From NCBI GenBank assembly GCA_910576125.1, contig CAJTHM010000007.1, positions 177,317 through 241,316 of the forward strand: a stretch of 64,000 bases of DNA, in the 5' to 3' direction. Each line of letters starts with the position of its first letter. The first letter of the stretch is position 1. Below the pieces are notes generated by a model. That model did not search any database. It had not been told where the DNA came from and worked only from the letters and a program-made list of their open reading frames with translations. The DNA is from Lachnospiraceae bacterium. Its GTDB lineage: Bacteria; Bacillota; Clostridia; Lachnospirales; Lachnospiraceae. Both the position numbers and the translations under genes were made by a program. Of the stretch, positions 45,422-54,387 are shown piece after piece.

Positions 45422-47208
45422 TGATACCACCTCCTCTGGCTGTCATACATCGTATAGTAAAGCTGCTTTGCAGCCATTAGCTCATTATGCGTTCCCTGTT
45501 CCTCTACATGTCCGTTATCAATTACATATATGTAGTCTGCCAGCTTGACCGAACCCAGTCTGTGGCTGAAGAACAATGTGGTTCTTCCTTCACAAAGCTT
45601 CGCAAATTCACTATAAAGGTTACTTTCCGCAATGGGATCCAAAGCGGCTGTGGGTTCATCCAGCACACGGATCGGCGCTTCGCTTACAAAGCATCTTGCA
45701 AGGGCGATCCTCTGCCATTCACCGCCGGAGAAATCCTTGCCTTCTTGTGCCAGCTTGCCCAGCAATGTATCCTTACCATCCTCAAGGCCTTCCATGACCG
45801 AGTCCAGTTTAAGGGCAGTTATGGCATTGTCGATTGCTTCCTCATCCGCTCCGCCAACGCATCCTATGGCGATATTATCCCAGATTGAAATGGAGTACCT
45901 TGCAAAGTCCTGATAGACAACGGAATAAAAGGCTTTCAGCTGAGCTGCCGTATATTCTCTAAGGTCTCTTCCGTTAATAAGTATCCTGCCCTCATAATCC
46001 TGATAAAGACCTGTCAGAAGCTTGGCAATTGTACTCTTTCCCGCCCCATTCGCTCCAACGAATGCATAATGCCTGCCGGCTTCTATCTTCATATCCATAC
46101 TTTTAAGAATATAGGTTTCTGTACCAGGATATTTGAAGGTTACATTCCTGAATTCCAAAGACTTAAACTCTATACCGCCTTCAGGCACGGCATCCGCATC
46201 ATCATACTGTTCAAATGCTGCAAACTTTGTGATCTCCTTAAGGTATTCGATATGTGTGGATACAGCCTCGATCAATCTTGTCAGCGACCATGACATGGTG
46301 TGTACAAGGTCAAAGGTTGCATTTATCAGTGAAAAGAACATACCGATTGTAATGATTCCCGTTGCAACAGGGTTGATGAGCATTGCCGCAATAAAGGTAC
46401 ACAGAAATGCTGTTATCATGCTTCCGGATTTCAGCTTTACAAACCATTTGGCACGTGTCCTTGTTTCCATTTTTCTGGAAATCTCATACTGCTCAAACCA
46501 CTTGTCATTCAGCTTTTCGTTATATCCGAATACCGTCCTCTCATCAACATTTTCCCTTCCCGTCATTACGGTAGTGAGATATTTGTATTTTCTCTGATAT
46601 TTGGTGATCTCTTTATTGGCCTCATAGGTTGCCTTTCCGCTTATGAACGAAAGATAGAGAAGCGGTATGGCAACAGCTATGATAATCAGCGCGACCCAGG
46701 CAATCTGTGCAATCAGGACGATAAGAAGTCCCGCAATTGTCATGAACAGCGATATCAGATTGACTACATTTGTAAAGCCGTCGATAAACTTATGCTCCAT
46801 TGTGTCGGCAACACGGTTCATTAAATCCATACTGTCCGTATTTTCAACATACTTAAACGCAATCTTTGAACATTTTTCAACATATGCGCCCTTAAGACTG
46901 ACCCTCATTTCCATCTCGATTTTGTTGGCAAGATATGCCTTTATGGGCCAGGCAAGCCATTGATACGCTATCATCCCGATCACAATCGCCAGTGAAATAT
47001 ATACCGCTCTTTTTGTTGCAAAGCCGCCTATAAGTCCCAGCGCATTATCAATAAATCTTGCATTCATAATAACCTGGTAGGTTGGCAGAATTGCAGCAGC
47101 AAGAGACAGAATCAGATACAATATCGTACACACAGGTGAACTGATGATAGAAAATCTCAGGGAATCCAAATATGTATACTTTTTCTTCTCAAAACGTAAT
47201 TTCTTCAT
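45418..47208 (-). CDS. ABC exporter half-transporter (membrane + ATPase domains), first of a pair
   Basis: 596 residues: N-terminal membrane domain (SSPVCTILYLILSLAAAILP), ATPase with Walker A GANGAGKST (about 386), FSGGEWQRIALARCF, RVLDEPTAALDP and HRLGSVKLADYIYV. ATG 47208 is followed downstream by the coupled partner. The IS110 copy B left end starts only 7 bases upstream, so transcription now depends on read-out from the element or a promoter inside it. Confidence 0.92.
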   Translation of the reverse strand: MKKLRFEKKKYTYLDSLRFSIISSPVCTILYLILSLAAAILPTYQVIMNARFIDNALGLIGGFATKRAVYISLAIVIGMIAYQWLAWPIKAYLANKIEMEMRVSLKGAYVEKCSKIAFKYVENTDSMDLMNRVADTMEHKFIDGFTNVVNLISLFMTIAGLLIVLIAQIAWVALIIIAVAIPLLYLSFISGKATYEANKEITKYQRKYKYLTTVMTGRENVDERTVFGYNEKLNDKWFEQYEISRKMETRTRAKWFVKLKSGSMITAFLCTFIAAMLINPVATGIITIGMFFSLINATFDLVHTMSWSLTRLIEAVSTHIEYLKEITKFAAFEQYDDADAVPEGGIEFKSLEFRNVTFKYPGTETYILKSMDMKIEAGRHYAFVGANGAGKSTIAKLLTGLYQDYEGRILINGRDLREYTAAQLKAFYSVVYQDFARYSISIWDNIAIGCVGGADEEAIDNAITALKLDSVMEGLEDGKDTLLGKLAQEGKDFSGGEWQRIALARCFVSEAPIRVLDEPTAALDPIAESNLYSEFAKLCEGRTTLFFSHRLGSVKLADYIYVIDNGHVEEQGTHNELMAAKQLYYTMYDSQRRWYQ

Positions 47209-47261
47209 TTTCCCCTTGTATGATGTTTATAGAAGCAAAAACACCATATTCCCTTTCTTTT

Positions 47262-47475
47262 TATTTTGTATCGTGGTTCAATACAACTCAGATACTGTGG
47301 ACTTTGAATTATTTACCTGTAGCTTGACTACTCGACAGGAGTGTATTGCCGCTACCTTTATCTGAATTGTTTATCTGCTGGATGAGCCGGAGCGTCTGTT
47401 CCTGAGTTCTTATTTCAATCAAGTCTACGATGATAATCGTTGGTGGACATTAGTGTCAACTTCGTTGACACTGGT
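47262..47475 (+). ncRNA. Candidate IS110 bridge RNA region, copy B
   Basis: Conserved non-coding left-end region as in copy A, plus a perfect hairpin AGTGTCAAC-TTC-GTTGACACT (47452-47472) lacking in copy A. Position fits the bridge RNA of IS110 elements; structure not computed. Confidence 0.4.
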
Positions 47476-47500
47476 ATCAGACTTTACAAAAGGGAGGTAC

Positions 47501-48663
47501 AACCTCATAATCTACATAGGCATTGACATTGCCAAGCGGGGCCACTTTGCATCAGCCATATCTTCTGATGGAAAGGAACTCATGAAGCCGTTCAAATTCA
47601 CGAATGACGGTGATGGCTTCCAAATGCTGCATTCCCGCCTTGAAGAGCTTTCCCGCTCCGGCGACAGCATCATCATCGGTCTTGAATCGACGGCACACTA
47701 CGGCGACAACCTTGTTCGATACCTTGTCGCCTGTGGCTACAGCGTATGTGTGTTGAACCCCATCAAGACTTCGGTCATGCGCAAGGACAACATCCGCAAG
47801 ACCAAGACTGACAAAGTCGACACGTTCCTCATTGCAAAGACGCTCATGATGCAGGATTCCCACAGGTCTGTCTCTTTCTACGACCTTGACCTGATGGACC
47901 TCAAGCAGCTCGGCCGTTTCCGTCAGAAGACCATCAAGCAGCGGACACGTTTGAAGATCCAGTTGACTTCCTATGTCGACCAGGTCTTCCCCGAACTGCA
48001 GTATTTCTTCAAGTCCGGCCTGCACCAGAAAGCCGTCTATGCACTTTTGAAAGAGGCTCCTACGCCCCAGGACATCGCTCCCATGCATATGACCCATCTG
48101 AGCCATCTCCTCGTGGCTGCCTCACACGGCCACTTCAAGAAGGAGCAGGCAAAAGAGTTAAGGGTTCTCGCACGGAAGTCTGTCGGCGCCAGCGACAACG
48201 CTCTATCTATTCAAATAACAAATCCATTGAAAATGGATTTTCTATCGCACAGATTGAGTTACTGGATAGCCAGTTGGACAGTGTGGATGCCCAGATGGCA
48301 GAAATCATGAAGTTCCACGATTCTGTCATCATGACCATTCCGGGTATCGGCTACATCAACGGCGGAATGATACTTGGGGAAATCGGTGACATACACCGCT
48401 TCTCCAGCCCCAATAAGCTGCTTGCCTTCGCCGGTCTGGACCCTTCTGTCTATCAGCCTGGCAATTACAGCGCCAGGCGCACCAGGATGTCCAAACGCGG
48501 CTCCAGAGTGCTCAGGTACGCACTCATGAACGCAGCTCACAATGTCGTGAAGAACAACGCCACCTTCAAAGAGTACTATGATAAAACGATGGCGGAGGGC
48601 CGGACACACTACAATGCCCTCGGGCACTGTGCCGGCAAGCTCGTCAGGGTCATATCTGCCTAA
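47501..48663 (+). pseudogene. IS110-family transposase, frameshifted and without its usual start (copy B)
   Basis: Where copy A has ATG, copy B has ATA (before [17 protein letters not shown]); only an upstream GTG (47453) offers a start. The N-terminal DEDD-type domain runs to about 48216, then a one-base loss in an A-rich stretch shifts frame. The C-terminal Transposase_20 domain (MTIPGIGYINGGMILGEIGD, FAGLDPSVYQPGNYSARRTR) continues from 48217 to 48663 in another frame, with the catalytic Ser region present. Likely inactive. Confidence 0.88.
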
Positions 48664-49197
48664 GGCGTCCAAAACCGACTGTCCGGTATCCTGATCCAGC
48701 GCCGAGACCGGCTCATCCAGCAAAATGACCGGAGCATCCTTGCAAAGCGCTCTGGCTATCTGGATTCTCTGAGCCTGCCCGCCTGAGACCTGATTCCCCC
48801 GTTCTCCCACATTTGTGTCCAGCCCATCGGGAAGACTCTCGATCCATTTCGTGAGGCTTGCATTTTTACAGGCTGCCCATACAATTTCATCTGAAATATT
48901 ATGACCGCAGGTAATATTATCCCTTATGGACAGAGGAAAAAGGCTGTTATTCTGCATGACAAGGGCCACCTGCTTCCTGATTTCCTCAGGGAACTGCTCG
49001 CCTGCTATGACAGCCGTTCCGCTGTCAGGCTCATAAAGGCCGGCAAGGATTTTCAATACGGTGCTCTTGCCGCATCCGCTATCCCCCACAATTCCGATGT
49101 GCTCGCCGTGCCGTGCCCTGAGAGACAGATTTTTTATCACCACATGCTTCTCATAGGAAAATGAAATGTCATCTAAATAAACTGCGTATTGATACAT
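48664..49197 (-). pseudogene. ABC exporter ATPase, 3' end removed by IS110 copy B
   Basis: Walker A GDSGCGKST, Q-loop, signature VSGGQAQRIQIARAL and Walker B VILLDEPVSALDQ are present, but after TGQSVLDALG the sequence enters the element. The H-loop and C-terminus are lost and replaced by antisense IS sequence to 48259. ATG 49197 follows GGAGGAAAA, inside the end of the permease gene. Exporter now probably inactive. Confidence 0.85.
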
Positions 49198-50135
49198 ATT
49201 TTTTCCTCCAATCTCTCCACAGATGCGCTGAACCGCCGGAAAGAAGCGTAAATATTCGGCATATTCTGTAAGAATCCGGATACATTTCCCGACAGATTGA
49301 TAAATATATAAAATATCCCCATGCTTATTTCTCCATTTATCACCATAAACCCGCCAAATCCAAGCAATGCCAAAAGCGGCGCAAATGAAAGCACGCCTGA
49401 AAGCGACATCAGCCTGGCAGCAATCCGCTCTTTCTTAATATTTGCCTCTCCCCATTCGGAGAGCTGTTCCTTCATAGTATCCTGAACCATCTTATATGCG
49501 TCATAAATTTGAATCATCGGAAATAATTCCACCATCATGTCCGCCGACCCGTTGATTTTTTTCCGGCTGTTTTGGCATTGCTGTGTGTAATTTTTCAGTA
49601 TCTTACTGGAAAGGGAACAGTAAAGAATCAGCGGAATCACCGGAACGATGGAAAGCATAGCCAATTTGAAATTCTGGCAAAACAGAAATACCACAGTGAC
49701 GGCAAACGTCCCAAACTGCTTCATCAATGAAAAGAGATTTTCACTCAGATAATCAGAGATATCTTTTAGCTCATTTTGCATGGCGGACTGCTCTTCTCCC
49801 ACATGAAGCTTTGAGAGTGTTCGAATATCGCTTTGCAGATAATATCGGGCATATCCCATCCGCATTTCATGCGCAAAAGTTTCGCAGGTACAGGAGGATA
49901 GAAACGATGATAAATACTCGCTGATTGCGTGGATAAGGACAATCAAGATTCCGGCTGCTAAAAACAGGCCCATTCCATTCCCTGCATAAAAAGAGTCTGT
50001 ATTTTCCAGAATGTCCAACAGCTGTGCCAAAAATCTGTTCCAGCACAAATTCAAGATGACAGACAGGAAAGTGAACAGAACTGCCAGGCTAAAAAGGATT
50101 TTGTGTAGTATAACAAGCTGCTTTACAATTTTCAT
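49173..50135 (-). CDS. ABC exporter membrane subunit
   Basis: 320 residues forming a six-helix exporter membrane domain (LVILHKILFSLAVLFTFLSV; LFLAAGILIVLIHAISEYLS; AMLSIVPVIPLILYCSLSSK). Its last 25 bases overlap the ATPase ORF, so either the two are separately translated and coupled, or one half-transporter gene was split by a frameshift at ERLEEK. It is preceded by a MerR-type promoter, which fits multidrug export under MerR control. Confidence 0.82.
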   Translation of the reverse strand: MKIVKQLVILHKILFSLAVLFTFLSVILNLCWNRFLAQLLDILENTDSFYAGNGMGLFLAAGILIVLIHAISEYLSSFLSSCTCETFAHEMRMGYARYYLQSDIRTLSKLHVGEEQSAMQNELKDISDYLSENLFSLMKQFGTFAVTVVFLFCQNFKLAMLSIVPVIPLILYCSLSSKILKNYTQQCQNSRKKINGSADMMVELFPMIQIYDAYKMVQDTMKEQLSEWGEANIKKERIAARLMSLSGVLSFAPLLALLGFGGFMVINGEISMGIFYIFINLSGNVSGFLQNMPNIYASFRRFSASVERLEEKICINTQFI

Positions 50136-50167
50136 AAACGTCCTCCCGCTGCTTTTGCTTCACATAT

Positions 50168-50198
50168 AGTGTAGGCCATGCCCCAGGGGCAAGGTCAA
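50168..50198 (-). promoter_or_regulatory. MerR-type promoter/operator (19-bp spacer with internal dyad)
   Basis: Minus strand: TTGACC (50193-50198), spacer of exactly 19 bp (50174-50192), TACACT (50168-50173). The spacer region contains the dyad CCTTGCCCC-T-GGGGCATGG (50176-50194). An overlong spacer with a dyad between -35 and -10 is the hallmark of MerR-activated promoters (established). It drives the exporter genes from 50135. Confidence 0.85.
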
Positions 50199-50508
50199 GC
50201 AGGAAAAACAGGTAAATGTACTTGTCCATATTGAAATCCTCCGCTATAATAGATTCGTACATATGTCACAGTTCCTCGATTGCCACATTGTCTTACTCCC
50301 TCTTCGAAACTGTAGCGCCGTTAGAAATGGATCTGCAAATATATACTCGTGAGCGCATTTGTCTGCCGATTTCTGTTCTTCACTGTAGAAGCGCCCACTC
50401 GTTATACAATTTCCACCGGCAAATGTTTTCGGGTGTGAGTATACATTGTAAATGGCAGATAAATATTATCCGGGAGAATATCATTGAGATTTGGAGGGAA
50501 CATAACCC
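50199..50508. other. Intergenic stretch upstream of the GNAT-like remnant
   Basis: About 310 bases with no convincing gene. TATAAT-like hexamers occur near 50242 and a GGAGGG site lies before the ATG at 50509. Confidence 0.4.
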
Positions 50509-50628
50509 ATGCTGAAAACACTGACCAGCGTAAACGAGTATCTGGACTTTATCAACGAAATAAACAGCGATCCCAACCGACAAGCCAAAAAACGCAATCC
50601 CCTTCGGCCAATGTGCCGTCTTCACTGA
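50509..50628 (+). pseudogene. Possible GNAT acetyltransferase N-terminal remnant
   Basis: ATG after GGAGGG; reads MLKTLTSVNEYLDFINEINS DPN, reminiscent of the start of clostridial GNAT proteins, then frame changes and stops after 39 codons. The following 100 bases hold another out-of-frame scrap (FGQCAVFTDKADYGEEQ). Confidence 0.35.
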
Positions 50629-50747
50629 TAAAGCCGACTATGGCGAAGAACAACTTTGAATTTAACAACCTGACAAATCTTCGCAAGCCGGGAAATGTAA
50701 TCATCTCAAATTGCCTCTATAATAGGCTTCAACAGGAGGAATAAAGT

Positions 50748-51638
50748 ATGGAGTGGATAGCAGCAATGCAACAGGCAATTACCTATATGGAAGAACATCT
50801 TATGGAGGAAATAAACTATGAAGATGTAGCCAGGCATGTACACACTTCGAGCTATGAGTTTCATAGAGCATTTAGTTTTCTTGCAGGGATGACTGCCAAT
50901 ACCTATCTTCGCAACCGCAGGTTATCTTTAGCAGGTAGAGAAATTGTAGAAACCGATGTTAAAATAACAGACATCGCGCTGAAGTATGGTTATGAAACAC
51001 CAGAGAGTTTTACAAAGGCATTTACAAGGTTTCATGGAATTGCGCCTAAATTTGCCAGAGAAGAATCTGCGAAGCTCCTGCTTTTCAATCCACTTGTTAT
51101 TAAAATAACCGTGGAAGGTGGTAAAAGTATGGATTACAGAATCGTACAAACAAAAGAACAAAAATTTATTGCAGTGGTAAGAAGTTTTCAAAATGAAATC
51201 ATTAATGACGAGGAAAATCATGATATTCCTGATTTTTGGGGAGAGTGTAATGACAAAAAACTTATAGGGCCGATTTGCAATCTGCGACCGGAAGGAAAAC
51301 GAGACTTGTATGGGTTATGTTCTCCGACAAAGAAAGGTGCGGATACGTTTGAATATGGAATTGGTGTCTTGATTGATGAAGATACATCGGAGTTTGATTT
51401 CTCAGAAATGCAAAAAGCAGGTTATAGCATCTGGGATGTGAAACCGGGAACTTATGTTGTATTTGACTGCATCGGTGAGGATGGTGATTGTATCGGTGAC
51501 ACTTGGGCTAAATTCTATAAAGAATTCTTGCCACAAATGGGGTATGAATCAGAAGCAGAAACAGATTATGAAATATATTTTGAAAAAGGAAGAAGTGGTC
51601 TATTCTGTGAACTGTGGATTCCGATAAGAAGAAAATAA
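50748..51638 (+). CDS. AraC-family regulator with GyrI-like effector domain
   Basis: 296 residues after AGGAGGAATAA. Two helix-turn-helices at the N-terminus (INYEDVARHVHTSSYEFHRA; ITDIALKYGYETPESFTKAF), then from about 125 a GyrI/Rob-type ligand domain (YRIVQTKEQKFIAVVRSFQN; WDVKPGTYVVFDCIGEDGDC; ETDYEIYFEKGRSGLFCELW). Same layout as Rob and many multidrug-responsive activators. It lies near ABC exporters but no direct target is identified. Confidence 0.9.
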   Translation: MEWIAAMQQAITYMEEHLMEEINYEDVARHVHTSSYEFHRAFSFLAGMTANTYLRNRRLSLAGREIVETDVKITDIALKYGYETPESFTKAFTRFHGIAPKFAREESAKLLLFNPLVIKITVEGGKSMDYRIVQTKEQKFIAVVRSFQNEIINDEENHDIPDFWGECNDKKLIGPICNLRPEGKRDLYGLCSPTKKGADTFEYGIGVLIDEDTSEFDFSEMQKAGYSIWDVKPGTYVVFDCIGEDGDCIGDTWAKFYKEFLPQMGYESEAETDYEIYFEKGRSGLFCELWIPIRRK

Positions 51639-51701
51639 TGAAGTCAGGTATGTTAAGAATGTGAAAATTTCAGTTTGATGCAGATTGTTATCAAAAAAGA
51701 G

Positions 51702-51736
51702 TACCGCTCACTTTTGCGAAAGTGAACGGTATTTTT
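51702..51736 (+). terminator. Intrinsic terminator of the AraC-GyrI gene
   Basis: TACCGCTCACTTTT / AAAGTGAACGGTA stem with a GCG loop and one mismatch, followed by TTTTT. Confidence 0.75.
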
Positions 51737-51856
51737 AAACCTTAACTTAATGCTGTTGGACTTAACTAAATGACATTGTCCCTTCCTGGTTTCTTTTTTC
51801 TGAACGCTGCAATCAGCGGGGCATTAAACCCGCGAGGGAACGAACCCGCGGCAGAT

Positions 51857-52741
51857 TCACATATCCTCTTCGCAATTCTGTATAAAACGGAACACCTCAT
51901 ATGCGTCCCCGGCATGTTTCCTGTCCTCTATGCCAAGGTAATATGCCGCGAACAAGAGTTCGATGCATTCCATCACGCAGGGAATCGCATTCTTCTCCTC
52001 CGCAGACAGGGGCAGCACGCTCTCATAGCCCGCGACGACGGCTTCCACGCTTTCCAGCCACTCCTTTTTCGTAAAAGCCTCCTCCGTCTCTTCCGCCAGC
52101 AGCCCCGCCAGGAAATAGCAGATATCAAAAATCCTGATGTTCCTCTGGCTCAAATCGAAGTCGATATATCCCGATAACTCGCCCTCAAAGAACAGAAAAT
52201 TCCCGAAATGCACATCCCTGTGGATCAGCTGCTTCGGCAGACAGTCATAGACGTTTTCCAGGGTTTCCACCGCTTCGGAATAGGTTTTCCTGTCCACAAT
52301 CTGCCACTCATCTTTGGCTAAATGATCCCCTACCCATCCCTTCATCTCATCCAGCAGACTGTTGTCCCAGAATGCGATCTCTTTCTCGCATTCCCGGAAT
52401 GCCCTGTGCAGCCGCGCCATGGCACAGCCCATTTTGCGGGCCATTGCCCTGTCTTTTATATCCGTGATGTTGCTTCCCTGTAGCTTTCGGGACAGAAAGA
52501 AGTAACAGTTTTCCTCCGCAACGTATTTTTCTCCCGTCCTGGCGGGCACTACCTCCGCAACCGGGATATGGCATTCCGATAGGATTTCAGATATCCTCAG
52601 GTTCCTTTCCAGCTGGTCTCTGTCCCGATACGCTTTCATTACATAGGAATGGTCCACCTCCCACGCGGAGGAATAAATCTGCGACAACTGCCGGGCTTCC
52701 AAGCCCCACAAAGGCAAAATCCTCTCTATAATCTCTTTCAT
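51857..52741 (-). CDS. Aminoglycoside-phosphotransferase/CotS-type kinase-like protein
   Basis: 294 residues from ATG 52741; a GAGGAGG lies slightly far upstream. APH fold with the Brenner motif LIHRDVHFGNFLF (D176, N181) and GYIDFDLSQRNIRIFDICYF (metal-binding D194/D196). Substrate unknown: small-molecule kinase, spore-coat CotS-like or drug phosphotransferase are all possible. Downstream of, and on the same strand as, the two-component genes. Confidence 0.85.
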   Translation of the reverse strand: MKEIIERILPLWGLEARQLSQIYSSAWEVDHSYVMKAYRDRDQLERNLRISEILSECHIPVAEVVPARTGEKYVAEENCYFFLSRKLQGSNITDIKDRAMARKMGCAMARLHRAFRECEKEIAFWDNSLLDEMKGWVGDHLAKDEWQIVDRKTYSEAVETLENVYDCLPKQLIHRDVHFGNFLFFEGELSGYIDFDLSQRNIRIFDICYFLAGLLAEETEEAFTKKEWLESVEAVVAGYESVLPLSAEEKNAIPCVMECIELLFAAYYLGIEDRKHAGDAYEVFRFIQNCEEDM

Positions 52742-52820
52742 TTTCTGATGCTTCCTCCTCTCTTTGAGCAAAATCTTTCGATAGACCCCCGATTCCGAAA
52801 GAGCAGTTCTACAATGGGCT

Positions 52821-54299
52821 TCACTCAGACGGCGGCGTATCCGGAACAGGCAGAATCAATGACACTTCCGTTCCCTGCCCCTCCCGGCTCTCTATCCGCA
52901 GGCTGCCCCGATGGGCCTGGGCAATGGCCTTGCACAGGGAAAGGCCGATGCCGGAGCCCCCGCTTTGCCGGGAGCGGGCTTTGTCCACCATGTAAAAAGC
53001 TTCCGTCACATGCTCCAGCTGATCCCCGGGGATGCCGATGCCGTAATCCCGCACTTTTATAACCGCTTTGTCATATTCTTTTTTCAAGCTGATGTCAATC
53101 TGCCGGCCATGCCCCTTCAGCGCCGAAGCTTTCAGCGCATTGTCCAGCAGGTTCATGACCAGGGAAGTCAGCAGCGCCTCATCGGCCAGAGCCGTAACCG
53201 GCTCAAGGTCTCTTTGAACCGTGCACTGCTGTGCCTGGCAGACAGGCGACAGGGCCAGGGCCGCCCTCTCCACCAGCGCCCCCAGCTCCACCGGCCGCAG
53301 CACAAGCTCCGCCCCCTGAAGGGAGACCAGCTCCATCAGCTTGGAGGACAGCGCCTTCAGCCGCCCCGCTTCCGCCGCGATGATAGCCGCGTACTCCCGG
53401 CGCTCCGCCTCCTCCATGTGGCTTTTGATGGTCATGATATCCGCGAAGCCCAGGATGGAGGTGAGGGGCGTCTTCAGCTCGTGGGACATATTGGCGATGA
53501 AAGTCTCCCTGCTGGCCGCCAGCGCCTCCACTTTCCTGATATTGTCTTCGATTTCCCCGGACATGACGTTCATATGGTTGGACAGTTCCGCTATTTCGTC
53601 ATGCCCTTTCGCGGGAACCCGGTACCCATACTCCCCGGCTGCGATCCGCTCCGTGGCCGCCTCCAGGCGCTTCAGCGGCCTGGTCAGCCACAAGATGGAA
53701 AACAGCAGAACCGTCGCCACGGCCAGGGAGACGCCGCCGCACATCCACTGGCAGAACCGCAGATCCTCCTCAAACTGACGGAACAAATCCGTCACATCGC
53801 CGGACACCTCCACCCGGTAGAAGCGCCCCTCCCAAAAGGCCGTGGTGTAGGTGCTGATCCGCCGAATCCCCTCCTTCTCCACCAGCACGGTGGCGGCGCT
53901 TCCCGCCTCCCGGGGAAGCCGGGCTGCGGAGAAGATGCCTGTCTCCAAGGGCATTATGACGATATCATTCTTCTGCGCTTCATCTGTCGTTTCATCGGAA
54001 CCGGCTTCATCTGTCGCACCGTCCGCCCCCTTGCGGAATTCCTCTGATGAAAGGCAAAATGTTACAAACAAGTCCTCCAGATCCGATTCTGTCAACAGCT
54101 GCTGCCCGCTGTCATCCTTCCTCTCCTGGATCAGATGCCCCAGCTCGGCCACGGCGCTGTCCCGGACGGTCTGAATCTTCTCTTTTGCCAGCAGAAGGGT
54201 GTTCCTGTGGCTCCTGGCCAACAGCAGCAGAGAAATGGCGCTGACCGCCAGCGCAGTCAAGAACAACGTCAAAAGGAATATTTTCTGCCAGAGCCTCAT
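52821..54299 (-). CDS. Sensor histidine kinase
   Basis: 492 residues: membrane helix 7-29, extracytoplasmic domain with an acidic insert (about 88-112), second helix (187-205), HAMP (206-258), phosphoacceptor H273 in FIANMSHELKTPLTSILGFA, and ATPase boxes (NLLDNALKAS; VRDYGIGIPGDQ; GGSGIGLSLCKAIAQ). Its response regulator is encoded just upstream. It probably controls the neighbouring ABC-2 transporter operon. Confidence 0.93.
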   Translation of the reverse strand: MRLWQKIFLLTLFLTALAVSAISLLLLARSHRNTLLLAKEKIQTVRDSAVAELGHLIQERKDDSGQQLLTESDLEDLFVTFCLSSEEFRKGADGATDEAGSDETTDEAQKNDIVIMPLETGIFSAARLPREAGSAATVLVEKEGIRRISTYTTAFWEGRFYRVEVSGDVTDLFRQFEEDLRFCQWMCGGVSLAVATVLLFSILWLTRPLKRLEAATERIAAGEYGYRVPAKGHDEIAELSNHMNVMSGEIEDNIRKVEALAASRETFIANMSHELKTPLTSILGFADIMTIKSHMEEAERREYAAIIAAEAGRLKALSSKLMELVSLQGAELVLRPVELGALVERAALALSPVCQAQQCTVQRDLEPVTALADEALLTSLVMNLLDNALKASALKGHGRQIDISLKKEYDKAVIKVRDYGIGIPGDQLEHVTEAFYMVDKARSRQSGGSGIGLSLCKAIAQAHRGSLRIESREGQGTEVSLILPVPDTPPSE

Positions 54300-54387
54300 G
54301 ATGTTCCAACCTTTCCGAATTTTGCCGTGTATCCATATGCGTTATTCCGTGCATCTTTCCGCACATCAAGCCTTTCCGGGCAGCCTC

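Larger units (their letters stand above)
47215..48663 (+). mobile_element. IS110-family element, copy B
   Basis: Starts with the same CTTGTATGATGTTTATAGAA as copy A and extends at least to the transposase stop at 48663, where it interrupts an ABC ATPase gene. It separates two ABC exporter loci. Same orientation as copy A, 7.6 kb apart. Confidence 0.85.

Noticed and set aside
48200..48230. Programmed frameshift in IS110 copy B
   Set aside because: IS110 transposases are normally a single frame, no slippery heptamer with a following structure is evident, and a one-base loss explains it.
39619..48663. The two IS110 copies as an active composite transposon
   Set aside because: IS110 elements move by site-specific recombination without paired ends, both copies are defective, and copy A lacks its right end. 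Shared orientation may simply reflect repeated insertion or recombination.
51780..51856. Possible tRNA-like GC-rich stretch with GGGAACGAACCCGCGG
   Set aside because: No acceptor or anticodon arm could be assembled around it on either strand.
52911..54047. 378-codon plus-strand ORF opposite the histidine kinase
   Set aside because: Antisense shadow with no domain.
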